A DNA stretch of 64,000 nt from Prochlorococcus sp. AG-347-L17 (lineage in GTDB: Bacteria > Cyanobacteriota > Cyanobacteriia > PCC-6307 > Cyanobiaceae), in NCBI GenBank assembly GCA_003278925.1, contig QCCN01000006.1:1-64000 (forward strand). The letters are read 5' to 3'. Positions within the stretch are counted from its first letter, which is position 1. The number at the start of each line of letters is the position of its first letter. A program made the position numbers and the translations under genes. This document shows, piece by piece, positions 39,152 to 49,084 of this stretch. Below the pieces are notes generated by a model, which had not been told where the DNA came from, made no database searches, and saw nothing but the letters and a program-made list of their open reading frames with translations.

Positions 39152-40571
39152 GATCCTTTAATTCTCCAATCAAATCATTCAGTACCTTTTTTGCATCGCC
39201 AAATACCATTGAGGTATTTGGCAAATCAAATAAATCATTTTTTATTCCGGAGTAACCTGCACTCATACCACGTTTAATTACAAATACCGTTCTTGCTTCC
39301 TGCACATCAAGAACTGGCATGCCATATAAAGGAGAAGAACTATCATTTTTAGCTTGAGGATTAACCACATCATTTGCTCCTAAAACTAAAACAACATCCG
39401 TAGCTGGGAAATCAGGATTTACAACGTCCATCTCTTTAAGTTGTTCGTAAGGAACATCTGCTTCTGCTAAAAGTACATTCATATGTCCAGGCATCCTCCC
39501 TGCTACAGGATGAATTGCATAAACAACTTCAATACCGTTTTGCTCTAGTTTTTTTGTCACTTCCCTTAAAGTATGTTGAGCTTGAGCTACTGCCAGACCA
39601 TAACCAGGAACAATAATTACCTTGTTGGCTGCCTCTAAAGTCAATGCACATTCTTCAACACTGCAAGAAGTTATATTTGTATATTCTCCTGAACCAGAAG
39701 AGGATGTACTTTGTGCAGATAAAGATCCTCCAAAAAGAACTGAGACCAATGATCTATTCATACCCTTGCACATTACTTGAGTAAGTATTAGGCCTGCTGC
39801 TCCAACCATTGCGCCTGCTACTATCAAAAGCTGACTATCTACAACGAAACCTGCTGCTGCTGCTGCAATCCCTGAATAGCTATTTAATAAAGATATAACG
39901 ACTGGCATATCAGCTCCACCAATCGGTAAAGTAACTCCAATTCCTAATAAAGAAGAAACTATGACTAAAAGCCAAATAGAACTTGTATTCCCGTTTATCA
40001 AATCAAAAAAGGCTATCAAGGAAGCAACTGCAAAAACAATATTTACAAAATGTCTAACTTTGCTCTGAGTCCATCCTGGAGTTGACAACCAACCCTGTAA
40101 CTTTGCCATCGCCACAATTGAACCTGTGAAAGTTATGGCACCAACAAATATAGAAACAGATATTGAAACTTCGTTAATCAGTGACTTAAAAAAATCAAAA
40201 TTTTCTTGGCCACCAGATATAGGGAAAATAGCTACTCCTAAGGCCACTAAAAGTGATGACATTCCTCCACAACCATTGAACAATGCCACTGTTTCAGGCA
40301 TGGAGGTCATAGGTACTTTTTTTGCAAGAATTGCTCCGAATAAACTACCCAAGATTGATCCAATTATTATCCAAATCCAAGACTGAATAGCAATGCCAGA
40401 AGTACCTAAATAATAAGAAAGTAATCCTACTACTGATAGCGACATTGCAAATGCAGCTAATCTATTGGCATCCCTTGCTGATTTTACTTTTGACAATCCT
40501 TTTATTCCCAAAGCCAGTAAAAGTACTGCTAGAAGGTCAATAACGAATTTAATGATTACAGGTAGATTCAT
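39132..40571 (-). CDS. pntB: NAD(P) transhydrogenase beta subunit
   Basis: This 479-residue subunit has about nine membrane helices and a C-terminal NADP-binding domain (VIIVPGYGLAVAQAQHTLRE, HPVAGRMPGHMNVLLAEADV, VLVLGANDVVNPQA). With PntA it uses the proton gradient to make NADPH from NADH, or the reverse. It follows the membrane alpha part by eight bases. The gene order pntA1-pntA2-pntB, with a split alpha subunit, is common in cyanobacteria. Confidence 0.97.
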   Translation of the reverse strand: MNLPVIIKFVIDLLAVLLLALGIKGLSKVKSARDANRLAAFAMSLSVVGLLSYYLGTSGIAIQSWIWIIIGSILGSLFGAILAKKVPMTSMPETVALFNGCGGMSSLLVALGVAIFPISGGQENFDFFKSLINEVSISVSIFVGAITFTGSIVAMAKLQGWLSTPGWTQSKVRHFVNIVFAVASLIAFFDLINGNTSSIWLLVIVSSLLGIGVTLPIGGADMPVVISLLNSYSGIAAAAAGFVVDSQLLIVAGAMVGAAGLILTQVMCKGMNRSLVSVLFGGSLSAQSTSSSGSGEYTNITSCSVEECALTLEAANKVIIVPGYGLAVAQAQHTLREVTKKLEQNGIEVVYAIHPVAGRMPGHMNVLLAEADVPYEQLKEMDVVNPDFPATDVVLVLGANDVVNPQAKNDSSSPLYGMPVLDVQEARTVFVIKRGMSAGYSGIKNDLFDLPNTSMVFGDAKKVLNDLIGELKDLGVGEK

Positions 40572-40579
40572 GTTAAAAA

Positions 40580-40873
40580 TTACTTCTTATTTGATGGTTT
40601 ACGACTAAACATCGCGAGCATTCGATCAGTTACAAAGAAACCGCCTACAACGTTGAAAAGAGCAAATCCAAGAGAAACTGAACCAATGATTAAAAGTGGT
40701 ACGTTACCTTCTGCTTTTACAATTAAAGTCAAGGCTGCAAGCATTGTTATTCCTGAAATTGCATTTGCTCCACTCATTAGAGGTGTGTGAAGAGTAGGAG
40801 GAACTTTTCCAATTAACTCGAGGCCTAATAAACTACCTAGTAAAAGAACCCAAAGAAGACTTATAAAAGACAT
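40580..40873 (-). CDS. pntA2: NAD(P) transhydrogenase alpha subunit, membrane part
   Basis: The 97-residue protein carries the membrane helices that in E. coli form the C-terminal end of PntA. Its helix-loop pattern LGLELIGKVPPTLHTPLMSG, NAISGITMLAA is typical of this part. It lies 12 bases after the soluble alpha part and eight before pntB. Confidence 0.96.
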   Translation of the reverse strand: MSFISLLWVLLLGSLLGLELIGKVPPTLHTPLMSGANAISGITMLAALTLIVKAEGNVPLLIIGSVSLGFALFNVVGGFFVTDRMLAMFSRKPSNKK

Positions 40874-40885
40874 AATTTTAAAACC

Positions 40886-42016
40886 TCAATTTTCAAAAAC
40901 TTTATTTTGAAGAACAACTCCTTCATCGCTTAATAAACATCCAGAAATGAGTTCATCCTCTTTATCTAATTTAATTACACCATCTTTTATAAATGGTGTA
41001 ATCAAAGATGTTAAGTTCTTAGCATAAAGTGAACTTGCATCATAAGGAACTGAAGAGGGTAATTCGCCCGCTCCTATAAGTTTTACCCCATCTTTGATAA
41101 TAGTTTCATTGGATTTTGTTCCTTCGCAGTTCCCTCCCTGAGAAACTGCTAAATCAATAACTACTGCTCCCGGCCTCATTTTTTCAATCATTGGTGAGTC
41201 TATTAAAACAGGGGCCTTTTTACCTAGAACTTGCGCAGTACATATAGCAACATCAGCTTCAGATAAATATTTAGTTAAAGTTGTCTTCTGTTTTGAGAGG
41301 AATTCGGGTGTTACAGCTTTTGCATAACCTCCCGCCTCTCCTGGCTTTTCCTCAACTTCAGGAAGTTCTATAAATCTTGCTCCGAGGGACTCTACTTGTT
41401 CTTTAACAGCAGGTCTAATATCAGAGACAAATACTATTGCTCCAAGTCTTTTAGCCGTCGCAACTGCCTGTAATCCTGCAACGCCTCCACCAAGAACCAC
41501 TACTTTTGCAGGTTGGACCGTCCCTGCTGCAGTCATAAGCATTGGGAAATATCTATCTAACTCACTTGCAGCCAAAAGAACTGCTTTATATCCAGCAATA
41601 TTGGCCTGTGAAGAAAGAACATCAGAAGATTGAGCTCTACTAATCCTCGGAAGCAACTCTAGTGATAAAGCTGAAATCTTATTACTATTTATAATCCTAA
41701 GAAGCTCCTTATTACCATATGGGTTAAGAAGACCAAGAAGAACAGCGCCTTTCTTTAACTTAGTTAAATTATCCTCTGATGGAGTTTGAACACAAAATAT
41801 TAAGTCAGCTTCACCCCAAATTTTTTGATCTGCGTTGTTTATTATTGTTCCGCCCGATTCTTCATATGATAAGTCACTAAATCCTGATAATTTTCCTGCT
41901 GAACTTTCAATATAAACATCACATCCAAGGCTTTTTAATTTCTTTACCGCTTCTGGCGTAGCTGAAACTCTTCTTTCACCAGAGCTTGTTTCGGAAGGAA
42001 TAAGTATCTTTGTCAA
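40886..42016 (-). CDS. pntA1: NAD(P) transhydrogenase alpha subunit, soluble NAD-binding part
   Basis: This 376-residue protein is the NAD(H)-binding domain. It has the RVSATPEAVKKLKSLGCDVY start of alanine dehydrogenase/PntA proteins, the dinucleotide loop KVVVLGGGVAGLQAVATAKR, and the mobile-loop region ARFIELPEVEEKPGEAGGYA. It is first in the operon pntA1-pntA2-pntB. Its promoter must lie in the 128-base divergent spacer shared with the gene at 42145. Confidence 0.97.
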   Translation of the reverse strand: MTKILIPSETSSGERRVSATPEAVKKLKSLGCDVYIESSAGKLSGFSDLSYEESGGTIINNADQKIWGEADLIFCVQTPSEDNLTKLKKGAVLLGLLNPYGNKELLRIINSNKISALSLELLPRISRAQSSDVLSSQANIAGYKAVLLAASELDRYFPMLMTAAGTVQPAKVVVLGGGVAGLQAVATAKRLGAIVFVSDIRPAVKEQVESLGARFIELPEVEEKPGEAGGYAKAVTPEFLSKQKTTLTKYLSEADVAICTAQVLGKKAPVLIDSPMIEKMRPGAVVIDLAVSQGGNCEGTKSNETIIKDGVKLIGAGELPSSVPYDASSLYAKNLTSLITPFIKDGVIKLDKEDELISGCLLSDEGVVLQNKVFEN

Positions 42017-42144
42017 TTTATTTATTTTTTAAAACATACTAAATATAAATTGAAGAAAGTCAAAAGTCTTGGATTTTTGTTAAAAATATATTTTCTTTTC
42101 TATAAAAAATAGCTATCTAGAATATAAAGGTACTAAATAATCAA

Positions 42145-42723
42145 ATGAGTTTAAAAGCAATCGAATGTCCTGATGGAGTATGTCACAGTCATCATGGTGG
42201 ACATGCTGTTCCACGGCAAGCTATGCAGAAAAACCTAGAAAAGCATGGTAAAGACTGGTGCGAGAAATTAGCAGAGAGAATTTATGAAATGTCAGTTGAT
42301 ACTTATTCACAGACAGTCATGCCCAGTCTCCACTCAGCAGGTTGGCAAAGAAGACATCTAGATTGGGAATTTAAGCTGGCAGAAAATGATTCTGAACCGG
42401 ATGAAGCTCTTGTTGAAGGAATTATTAATGCCACAGAAAGCTTTCTAAGGAGTAGTGAGGTTCATCGATTATTTATTCAGGAATTAGTTCAGGGCACATT
42501 CGAGGAAGCAAATGACAAAAAAATAATTTCTAAAGCTATAAAATCTATAATTGAAGAAGAAATTGTAAGTTCACTAAGAGAAAAAAAAGAAACTCTTTTG
42601 AAGAAAATATCTTCAAAATTAGTTTCAGAAGAAAAAGTTAGCGAGGAACTTGCAATAAATTCAGCCAAAGAGGGTTTCGAGGAAGTCGAAAGGCTTCTTG
42701 CAAATCATAGCGAGGCCGTTTAA
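42145..42723 (+). CDS. Conserved cyanobacterial protein with His/Cys N-terminus
   Basis: This 192-residue protein has a metal-binding-looking start ECPDGVCHSHHGGHAVPRQA (Cys, Cys and four His close together) and is otherwise helical and acidic (PSLHSAGWQRRHLDWEFKLA in the middle). The pattern suggests a metal-binding or metal-sensing N-terminus on a helical body. I recognise it only as a cyanobacterial hypothetical protein. It is divergent from pntA1. Confidence 0.75.
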   Translation: MSLKAIECPDGVCHSHHGGHAVPRQAMQKNLEKHGKDWCEKLAERIYEMSVDTYSQTVMPSLHSAGWQRRHLDWEFKLAENDSEPDEALVEGIINATESFLRSSEVHRLFIQELVQGTFEEANDKKIISKAIKSIIEEEIVSSLREKKETLLKKISSKLVSEEKVSEELAINSAKEGFEEVERLLANHSEAV

Positions 42724-42877
42724 TTCTATTTCTTTATATTTTTTTTATAATTAGCTCTAAAATCCGCTCAAATATAAATTAAAGATTAAATTATTGTTTG
42801 GAAGTACGAAGTTGTAACTTATTAGACAATATATAAGCTGTTTGATGTGTTTATCTATATACAACTTTTAAGTTTCA

Positions 42878-43102
42878 ATGGAAAATTTCATTAGAAAAAG
42901 GATTGATATTGCAACCTGTTGGGCAACGAACAGAATTTCTGCAATGGATACATTAGAAAGATATGAAGATAGTTACGCAATTGCAGAAGAATTTAGAGAG
43001 TGGATATTACATATAGGCGAAAAGAACGAAAATTTAAAAGATTCTGTTTTAAACTTCCCAAAGGAATTAAAAAAATTATTAGACCAAAAAATCAACGATT
43101 AA
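42878..43102 (+). CDS. Small helical hypothetical protein
   Basis: The 74-residue protein (MENFIRKRIDIATCWATNRI) is helical and charged, without a membrane segment. It precedes the NTRC gene on the same strand by 79 bases. No family is recognised. Confidence 0.55.
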   Translation: MENFIRKRIDIATCWATNRISAMDTLERYEDSYAIAEEFREWILHIGEKNENLKDSVLNFPKELKKLLDQKIND

Positions 43103-43181
43103 ATAACAAATCGATCGAGTGGAACCCGCCCTACATTATTTGGGGTTGTTTATTATTATTAAAAGTGAAATTAGCAAATAA

Positions 43182-44558
43182 ATGGAGAATAAAGAGAACA
43201 CTTCAAACGTTGAAAATGTTGTAATTATTGGTTCAGGTCCTGCAGGATACACAGCTGCAATTTATGCAGCAAGAGCAAATCTTCAACCAATGCTTGTTAC
43301 CGGATTTAATTCTGGTGGAATTCCTGGAGGCCAATTAATGACTACAACATTTGTTGAAAATTATCCAGGTTTTCCAGATGGTGTACTTGGCCCTGAATTA
43401 ATGGATCTAATGAAAGCTCAAGCCGAAAGATGGGGCACTAATTTATACGAGAGTGATGTTGTCTCAATAAATACTGATTCACATCCCTTTGAATTAAAAA
43501 CTTTAGAAGGAACTATAAAATCTAACTCAATTATTATTGCAACTGGAGCAAGTGCAAATAGATTAGGCGTGATAAATGAAGATAAATTCTGGAGTAGAGG
43601 AATAAGTGCTTGTGCAATATGTGATGGAGCGACCCCACAATTTAGAGGTGAAGAATTAGCTGTTATTGGAGGGGGCGACTCTGCATGTGAAGAAGCAGCA
43701 TATCTCACAAAGTATGGAAGCAAAGTGCATTTGATTGTTAGATCAGAAAAATTAAGGGCTAGCGCAGCAATGGTAGATAGAGTAAAAGCTAATCCAAAGA
43801 TAGAAATTCATTGGAACACAAAAGTTGATAAAGCAGATGGCTCTGAATGGCTTGAGAAAATAGAAACTATTCACTCTCAAGAAGGTAAAGGGGAAATCAA
43901 TATAAAAGGTCTTTTTTACGCGATAGGGCACACACCAAATACGAAGTTCTTAGGCAACAAAATTGATTTAGATAATAAAGGATATATTGCTTGCAAATCA
44001 GGAAGACCAGAAACATCTATTGAAGGCATCTTCGCAGCAGGTGACGTTGTCGATTCTGAATGGAGACAAGGAGTTACCGCTGCAGGAACTGGGTGCATGG
44101 CCGCATTAGCTACCGAAAGGTGGCTAGCCGAGAAAAACTTAGCAAAAACTATAGTCAGAGAAACACCCGAACCAGAAAAAAAACTTAATTCAGCGGATTT
44201 TAATGAAGAAGAAGTTAATGAAGATACTTTCGATTCAAATTCTGAATGGCAAAAAGGCAGTTATGCATTAAGGAAACTTTATCACGAGAGTAAAAAACCT
44301 ATCTTAGTAATTTTTAGTTCCCCAAGCTGCGGCCCATGTCATGTTTTAAAACCCCAGTTAAAAAGAGTCATAAAAGAACTTGATGGTGCAGTTCTTGGCG
44401 TTGAAATAGATATTGATAAAGATCAAGATATTGCAAAACAAGCTGGTATTAACGGCACACCAACGGTTCAACTTTTTAAAGAAAAATTATTAAAAAAACA
44501 ATGGCAAGGTGTTAAACAAAGAAGTGAGTTTAAAGAAGCTATAAAAAATATTATCTAA
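43182..44558 (+). CDS. ntrC: NADPH-thioredoxin reductase/thioredoxin fusion (NTRC)
   Basis: This 458-residue flavoprotein joins an NADPH-dependent thioredoxin reductase to a thioredoxin domain, the NTRC architecture of cyanobacteria and chloroplasts. The reductase has the FAD loop [15 protein letters not shown], the redox pair CAICDG, the NADPH loop [14 protein letters not shown] and the second FAD motif [10 protein letters not shown]. The thioredoxin domain starts near residue 350 with active site [13 protein letters not shown]. It reduces 2-Cys peroxiredoxins and regulatory targets using NADPH. The name clashes with the nitrogen regulator NtrC, to which it is unrelated. Confidence 0.95.
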   Translation: MENKENTSNVENVVIIGSGPAGYTAAIYAARANLQPMLVTGFNSGGIPGGQLMTTTFVENYPGFPDGVLGPELMDLMKAQAERWGTNLYESDVVSINTDSHPFELKTLEGTIKSNSIIIATGASANRLGVINEDKFWSRGISACAICDGATPQFRGEELAVIGGGDSACEEAAYLTKYGSKVHLIVRSEKLRASAAMVDRVKANPKIEIHWNTKVDKADGSEWLEKIETIHSQEGKGEINIKGLFYAIGHTPNTKFLGNKIDLDNKGYIACKSGRPETSIEGIFAAGDVVDSEWRQGVTAAGTGCMAALATERWLAEKNLAKTIVRETPEPEKKLNSADFNEEEVNEDTFDSNSEWQKGSYALRKLYHESKKPILVIFSSPSCGPCHVLKPQLKRVIKELDGAVLGVEIDIDKDQDIAKQAGINGTPTVQLFKEKLLKKQWQGVKQRSEFKEAIKNII

Positions 44559-44567
44559 AGCAACTTT

Positions 44568-44834
44568 TTATTTATTATTTCTCTTGGGATTATTTTTATT
44601 AGTAGTAGGTCTAGCACCACCTGCATTCCTCTCTCTATAAGTTATCCTCCCTCTAGATAGATCATAAGGACTTATCTCAACTAACACTTTGTCTCCAGCT
44701 AATAATTTAATTCTAAATTTAGTCAATTTACCTGCAGCTCTACATAAACATTGATGTCCTTCAGGTTGTTCTAAGGTAACCAAATAAAATCCATTACCCT
44801 GCTCTTTTTCTATTACACCTGAAGTTTCAATCAT
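44568..44834 (-). CDS. infA: Translation initiation factor IF-1
   Basis: The 88-residue protein matches IF-1: GVIEKEQGNGFYLVTLEQPE, CRAAGKLTKFRIKLLAGDKV, and SPYDLSRGRITYRERN, an OB-fold that binds the ribosomal A site with IF-2 and IF-3. A basic Asn-rich tail of about 18 residues follows the normal 70-residue core. It is convergent with ntrC, 10 bases away. Whether another infA lies in the ribosomal protein operon cannot be seen here. Confidence 0.93.
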   Translation of the reverse strand: MIETSGVIEKEQGNGFYLVTLEQPEGHQCLCRAAGKLTKFRIKLLAGDKVLVEISPYDLSRGRITYRERNAGGARPTTNKNNPKRNNK

Positions 44835-44926
44835 TAATTAATCTTTTACTAAGTACATATTATCAGAAAAAGATTGGCCAAAATTGATTTAAAAAAAATT
44901 ACATACGTAAAAATATGCAATTTAAT

Positions 44927-45139
44927 TCAAATTGAAAATTTAATTTCATTAATTATTTGAAGTTGCCCATAATAAAAATTTGCTTTCGCAATTTTTTCAG
45001 AATCTTCTAATTGATCAAAAAAAACAAACCCAAGGCTTTCCCATAATGAAGATCCGCAAACATTATTCAATTCATTTTTTGCTTCTTTTGCAAAATTATC
45101 TAGTTTTCGTTCAAGGTTTTTAGACTTAGAAACAGACAT
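44927..45139 (-). CDS. Small hypothetical protein
   Basis: The 70-residue protein (MSVSKSKNLERKLDNFAKEA) is helical with one Cys and a LWESLGFVFFDQLEDSEKIA centre. It lies between infA and ycf39 on the same strand. No family is recognised. Confidence 0.6.
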   Translation of the reverse strand: MSVSKSKNLERKLDNFAKEAKNELNNVCGSSLWESLGFVFFDQLEDSEKIAKANFYYGQLQIINEIKFSI

Positions 45140-45195
45140 AATTCAATAATATTTAATATAGTACAAATATACTATCTAATTTTAAAATTGCAATA

Positions 45196-46158
45196 TTAAA
45201 AAGGTAATCTCTTTTTTTCTTCAATATTAAGATCAGCTTCCATTTCCCTTAATCTTTTAAGTATTTGTTGATAATACTCCTTTATATAACTCTCTAGAGA
45301 GGTCATATCCTCTTTTTTAAGTTCCAATATTTCGAAAGTTTTGCTCATGTCAGCATCTAACGATTCACCACTACTAGTTACTTCAGCAAAAGCCAATCGC
45401 TCAGCAACATTAAGAGAATCTTGGAAAAAGGAAACTACTTTTTGAGTAACACTAATAAGGAAGGGGGAAACTCTAAAAATTTTCGCCTTTTTTTCACTAA
45501 ATTTTTCACATAAAGATATAACTTCATTTGAATCCCATGCTTTGGGGCCTACTAATGGCAATGATGTTCTGTGAGTTTTTGGATTATTTACTGCTGCTAC
45601 AACAACTTTCGCCATATCTTGAGTATTCATATAAGCAATTTTAGTTGGAGTCCCACTCATCCATACTGCTTGACTATCCAAGATTGGGATTGCGAATTGA
45701 CCAATAACTCCTTGCATAAAAGCTGCACATTTGAAGATTGTATAGTCTAAATCAGATTTTTCGAGAAGTTTTTCAGTGCAAAATTTAATGTCCATTAAAG
45801 GAACATTTCTAAACTTTTCTGTTAGGAGGATAGAAAGGAATATTACCCTTTTTACGTTTAAAGATTCGCAAGAATTGAATAAGTTAAGTTTTCCATCCCA
45901 ATCAATTTCATAAATACTTTTAGGATCATCTGGCCTACTAGTCGCTGCATCAATAACTACTTCGATATCTTGCAATGCATATTTTATATCAGAAGAATTT
46001 AATAAATTACCTTTTGTTAGCTCACAACCCCATTCTTGTAGAAAGGAAGCTTTTCTTGGATTTCTTACAAAGCATCTTACTTCATGTCCCTCTTCTATAG
46101 CTTGCTTTGCTATTTGTCTACCAAGTGTCCCTGTTGCTCCTACTAAAAGAATCTTCAT
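45196..46158 (-). CDS. ycf39: Ycf39 (NmrA-like photosystem II assembly factor)
   Basis: This 320-residue atypical short-chain dehydrogenase-like protein has the NAD(P)-binding loop LLVGATGTLGRQIAKQA, a conserved RPDDPKSIYEIDWDGKLNLF, and the ALRV-type continuation LDYTIFKCAAFMQGVIGQFA. Ycf39 (plant HCF244) works with Hli proteins in making D1 and inserting chlorophyll during photosystem II assembly. That is a known link, and it fits the hli genes and psbD/psbC in this window. It follows petM by 57 bases on the same strand. Confidence 0.94.
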   Translation of the reverse strand: MKILLVGATGTLGRQIAKQAIEEGHEVRCFVRNPRKASFLQEWGCELTKGNLLNSSDIKYALQDIEVVIDAATSRPDDPKSIYEIDWDGKLNLFNSCESLNVKRVIFLSILLTEKFRNVPLMDIKFCTEKLLEKSDLDYTIFKCAAFMQGVIGQFAIPILDSQAVWMSGTPTKIAYMNTQDMAKVVVAAVNNPKTHRTSLPLVGPKAWDSNEVISLCEKFSEKKAKIFRVSPFLISVTQKVVSFFQDSLNVAERLAFAEVTSSGESLDADMSKTFEILELKKEDMTSLESYIKEYYQQILKRLREMEADLNIEEKKRLPF

Positions 46159-46215
46159 ACTTAAGATTTACTTAACTTTAAGACCATAACTCAAATTATG
46201 ATGTATTCGTGAGAA

Positions 46216-46314
46216 TCAGTCTCCCTGAAACTTTAATAACAAGGCACCACCAACTAATCCTATTGGTATCAGTATCCAAAAAACTGCTGCAATACTAAAA
46301 ATTTCTTTAGCCAT
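46216..46314 (-). CDS. petM: Cytochrome b6f subunit PetM
   Basis: This 32-residue single-helix protein ([20 protein letters not shown], then [13 protein letters not shown]) has the size and the LLLKxQGD ending of PetM, subunit VII of the cytochrome b6f complex, which links photosystem II and photosystem I. It precedes ycf39, an arrangement common in cyanobacteria. It was found by reading the spacer, as it is too short for routine ORF calls. Confidence 0.93.
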
Positions 46315-46389
46315 AGTAAAATTAAATGATTACTATAATTTACATTCAAAATACATTTATTTGTTAAAAATGTAGATAATTCAAATATC

Positions 46390-47349
46390 TTGAAAATTTT
46401 TGAATATATGAATAATAATTTAAAAAAAAATATAAACATCCCTAATTACTGGAATTGGAATGGTTTTAAAATTTGTTGGAGTGTTACAGGCGAAGAAAAT
46501 GAGATTCCAATTATCTTTCTCCATGGATTTGGAGCAAGTCGAAAACATTGGAGAAACAATTTAGAGTATTTTGCGAAAAAGAATTTTGCCTCTTATTCTT
46601 TGGATTTAATAGGATTTGGGGATTCAGATCAACCTGGGATTAGACAAATTGGAAAATTAAATAATGAGATTTGGTGTGAACAAGTGAAAGACTTTATTGC
46701 ACAGGTAATAAGACCAAAGAATACTGGGAAAGTAATTCTTATTGGCAATTCCCTTGGATCACTAGTTGCTTTAACATGTGCTGTTTCATTAGAGGATCAG
46801 ATTGCAACAGTTATTGCATCGCCTTTACCAGATCAAATTCTAGAAAATAAAAAGTCCATAACAAAAAAAACATCATTTAAAAAATTTCAAGATAGATTCA
46901 TAACAATATTTTTTTTGTTTTTCCCTTTGGAGATTATTTTATTTTTAATAACTAAATTAGGGGTTATTAAACTGGGACTAAATTCTGCCTATTTCAAAAA
47001 AGATAATATTGATCGCGAACTAATAGATTTGGTAACAAAACCAGTTTTAAGGAGAAATTCAGCTAGATCATTAAGAGCAATGTGTATTGGAATGTCTTCT
47101 AGAGATGAAAAATTTAAAGCTTCATACCTTTTGAGAAAACTTAGCGCTTCAAAAAAAGTTCCTTTTTTATTGATTTGGGGCGAAAAAGATAATTTCATAC
47201 CTTTGTTTGTTGGTAAAAAGATTGCAAATTTCCATAGATGGGTAAAATTAAAAATAGTATCCAATTCAGGGCATTGTATTCATGATGAAGACCCTTCAGT
47301 ATTCAATAGAATTTCTTATGAATGGATTAGAGATTTAAAAACCTTTTAA
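46390..47349 (+). CDS. Alpha/beta hydrolase
   Basis: This 319-residue hydrolase has the oxyanion motif PIIFLHGFGASRKHWRNN, nucleophile elbow LIGNSLGSLVALTCA (Ser), an acid in IWGEKDNFIPLFVGK, and the catalytic His in SNSGHCIHDEDPSVF. A hydrophobic stretch in the lid (FITIFFLFFPLEIILFLIT) suggests membrane contact, as in cyanobacterial hydrolases linked to chlorophyll or lipid turnover. The substrate is unknown. TTG at 46390 or ATG at 46408 may be the start. Confidence 0.85.
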   Translation: MKIFEYMNNNLKKNINIPNYWNWNGFKICWSVTGEENEIPIIFLHGFGASRKHWRNNLEYFAKKNFASYSLDLIGFGDSDQPGIRQIGKLNNEIWCEQVKDFIAQVIRPKNTGKVILIGNSLGSLVALTCAVSLEDQIATVIASPLPDQILENKKSITKKTSFKKFQDRFITIFFLFFPLEIILFLITKLGVIKLGLNSAYFKKDNIDRELIDLVTKPVLRRNSARSLRAMCIGMSSRDEKFKASYLLRKLSASKKVPFLLIWGEKDNFIPLFVGKKIANFHRWVKLKIVSNSGHCIHDEDPSVFNRISYEWIRDLKTF

Positions 47350-47352
47350 AAT

Positions 47353-47877
47353 ATGAAACATACATTATCAGTTCTTGTAGAAGATGAATCAGGAGCCTTG
47401 AGTAGAATCTCAGGTCTCTTCGCTAGAAGGGGATTCAACATAGATAGCCTTGCAGTAGGACCCGCAGAATCTAAAGGGATTTCAAGGTTAACAATGGTAG
47501 TAGAGGGTGATGATGAAACTCTTCAACAAATGACTAAGCAACTTAATAAATTATTCAATGTTCTGGGAGTTGTAGATTTTACTAATCTCGCAGCTGTTGA
47601 AAGGGAATTGATGTTACTAAAAGTTTCATCTAAAGAAGATACTAGGAGTAATATCCTTGATATAGTACAAATTTTCCGTGCAAAAGTTGTTGATGTATCA
47701 GATATGGCCTTAACTCTCGAGGTAGTTGGAGATCCTGGGAAGTTAGTTGCTCTAGAGAAATTACTCGAGCCATACGGCATACTTGAAATAGCGAGGACTG
47801 GTAAGGTAGCTCTTAAACGCTCTTCAGGAGTTAATACAGAAATGTTGAAAATAAATAAATATTCTCTAGAAATTTAA
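47353..47877 (+). CDS. ilvN: Acetolactate synthase small subunit
   Basis: This 174-residue regulatory subunit has the ACT domain [20 protein letters not shown] then [17 protein letters not shown], and the second domain with [20 protein letters not shown]. It stimulates the catalytic subunit of the first branched-chain amino acid step and confers valine feedback. The start is three bases after the hydrolase stop. Its end overlaps the convergent cyclophilin gene by four bases. Confidence 0.97.
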   Translation: MKHTLSVLVEDESGALSRISGLFARRGFNIDSLAVGPAESKGISRLTMVVEGDDETLQQMTKQLNKLFNVLGVVDFTNLAAVERELMLLKVSSKEDTRSNILDIVQIFRAKVVDVSDMALTLEVVGDPGKLVALEKLLEPYGILEIARTGKVALKRSSGVNTEMLKINKYSLEI

Positions 47878-48485
47878 TTAGATATCTGGACTGTCTTTAT
47901 GAAGTCTTCTTTATTGATTTTTTCGAGTACGTCTAATCCTTTAATAATCTTTCCAAAAATCGAATATCTTCCATCTAGTTCTGGGATCTTAGTCGTTACA
48001 AAAAAAAATTCAGTAGATGAAGACTTATTCTTACCGCTTTTAACCATAGCGATTGATCCACTTTCAAAAGTATTAACTAAATTTACTGTTTCACTAGGAT
48101 TTTTTATTTGATAGTTATATCTTGGTTTTATTTCTTCTTTGAATTTTATTTCTAAAGGTATTGTTGGAATTGTCTTATTCAGGTTTTGTTTTCGTTCTAT
48201 ATAAGATTTATTTTCTGGATTAACGCCGCCATGTATAAACCTTATTTGAGGATAATTTATTATTTTATAAAATTTTTTATTTTCATAAATATTATTGTCT
48301 ATGTTTTCCAGAAAATTAGATACTGTTACTGGGTTATCTTTACCAAATAATTCCACCTCAAAATCACCTTTTGAAGTTTTAAAATTAACTAATTTATTAC
48401 TCTTAATACAACTAAATTTAAGTTTTTGGCAGTAATAATTTGAATCAATCTTACTTTTATAACTACAAGCTTGAACCAAAAACAA
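47874..48485 (-). CDS. Cyclophilin-type peptidyl-prolyl isomerase, probable lipoprotein
   Basis: From the TTG at 48485 the product is 203 residues, with the cyclophilin core [20 protein letters not shown] then [28 protein letters not shown] and [20 protein letters not shown]. Some catalytic residues are altered. The N-terminus [11 protein letters not shown] is a lipobox with too short a signal peptide. Reading 15 codons further upstream to an ATA at 48530 gives [21 protein letters not shown], a textbook lipoprotein signal, and that ATA overlaps the ycf4 stop (ATAA). A non-standard start is therefore possible. It folds proteins outside the cytoplasm. Confidence 0.85.
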   Translation of the reverse strand: MFLVQACSYKSKIDSNYYCQKLKFSCIKSNKLVNFKTSKGDFEVELFGKDNPVTVSNFLENIDNNIYENKKFYKIINYPQIRFIHGGVNPENKSYIERKQNLNKTIPTIPLEIKFKEEIKPRYNYQIKNPSETVNLVNTFESGSIAMVKSGKNKSSSTEFFFVTTKIPELDGRYSIFGKIIKGLDVLEKINKEDFIKTVQISN

Positions 48486-48526
48486 AACCTGTATAAAAGA
48501 TAATATTTTTAAAAAATATTTTTTTT

Positions 48527-49084
48527 TTATTTTAGGCCCTCCAAATTAACATCTAAAAATTTAGCTAAACGAGCCCCTTCTTCTTCAACCTGAAGCAGTG
48601 GTTTAAGTTCACCTGCTCCGCTTAAAGGGAGAGGTTTTTTTCTACCTTTTAATACTAAAGCAATTCTTCTTCTAGGATTAAATCCCTCGCTTATATCCAA
48701 CTTAACAGATTTAATTTCATCAAAATTTAATTTAACTTCAACATCTTTAAATAATCCCTTTCTTTTTATTTCTACAGATTTTGAGGATTTATCAAAATAA
48801 TTACTCCCTGAACCAAAGTTTATGTAAACCAGATACCACAAGTAAAAATTTAATAAATTAGCTATCACTCCGTATGCTCCCATTATTATTCCTTGAGGGA
48901 TAAACAACAAAGTTGAAGGATTTCCTAAAGGTAATAAATCCCTTCCTGTGTAGCTAGATATAGAGGCCAAAAGAAAACCAATACCTCCTATAGTCAACAT
49001 TCCTCCAATAATATAATTTGAAATTTTTCTTGATCCACCAATTTTTTGTTCGATTTTATCGAATGACGTGAGGTCTGAATTCAT
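48527..49084 (-). CDS. ycf4: Photosystem I assembly protein Ycf4
   Basis: This 185-residue thylakoid protein has two N-terminal membrane helices and the Ycf4 motif ISSYTGRDLLPLGNPSTLLF then IPQGIIMGAYG, plus FNPRRRIALVLKGRKKPLPL in the soluble part. Ycf4 is an assembly factor for photosystem I. It is divergent from psbD, across a 182-base spacer, and its stop may overlap the start of the cyclophilin gene. Confidence 0.97.
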   Translation of the reverse strand: MNSDLTSFDKIEQKIGGSRKISNYIIGGMLTIGGIGFLLASISSYTGRDLLPLGNPSTLLFIPQGIIMGAYGVIANLLNFYLWYLVYINFGSGSNYFDKSSKSVEIKRKGLFKDVEVKLNFDEIKSVKLDISEGFNPRRRIALVLKGRKKPLPLSGAGELKPLLQVEEEGARLAKFLDVNLEGLK

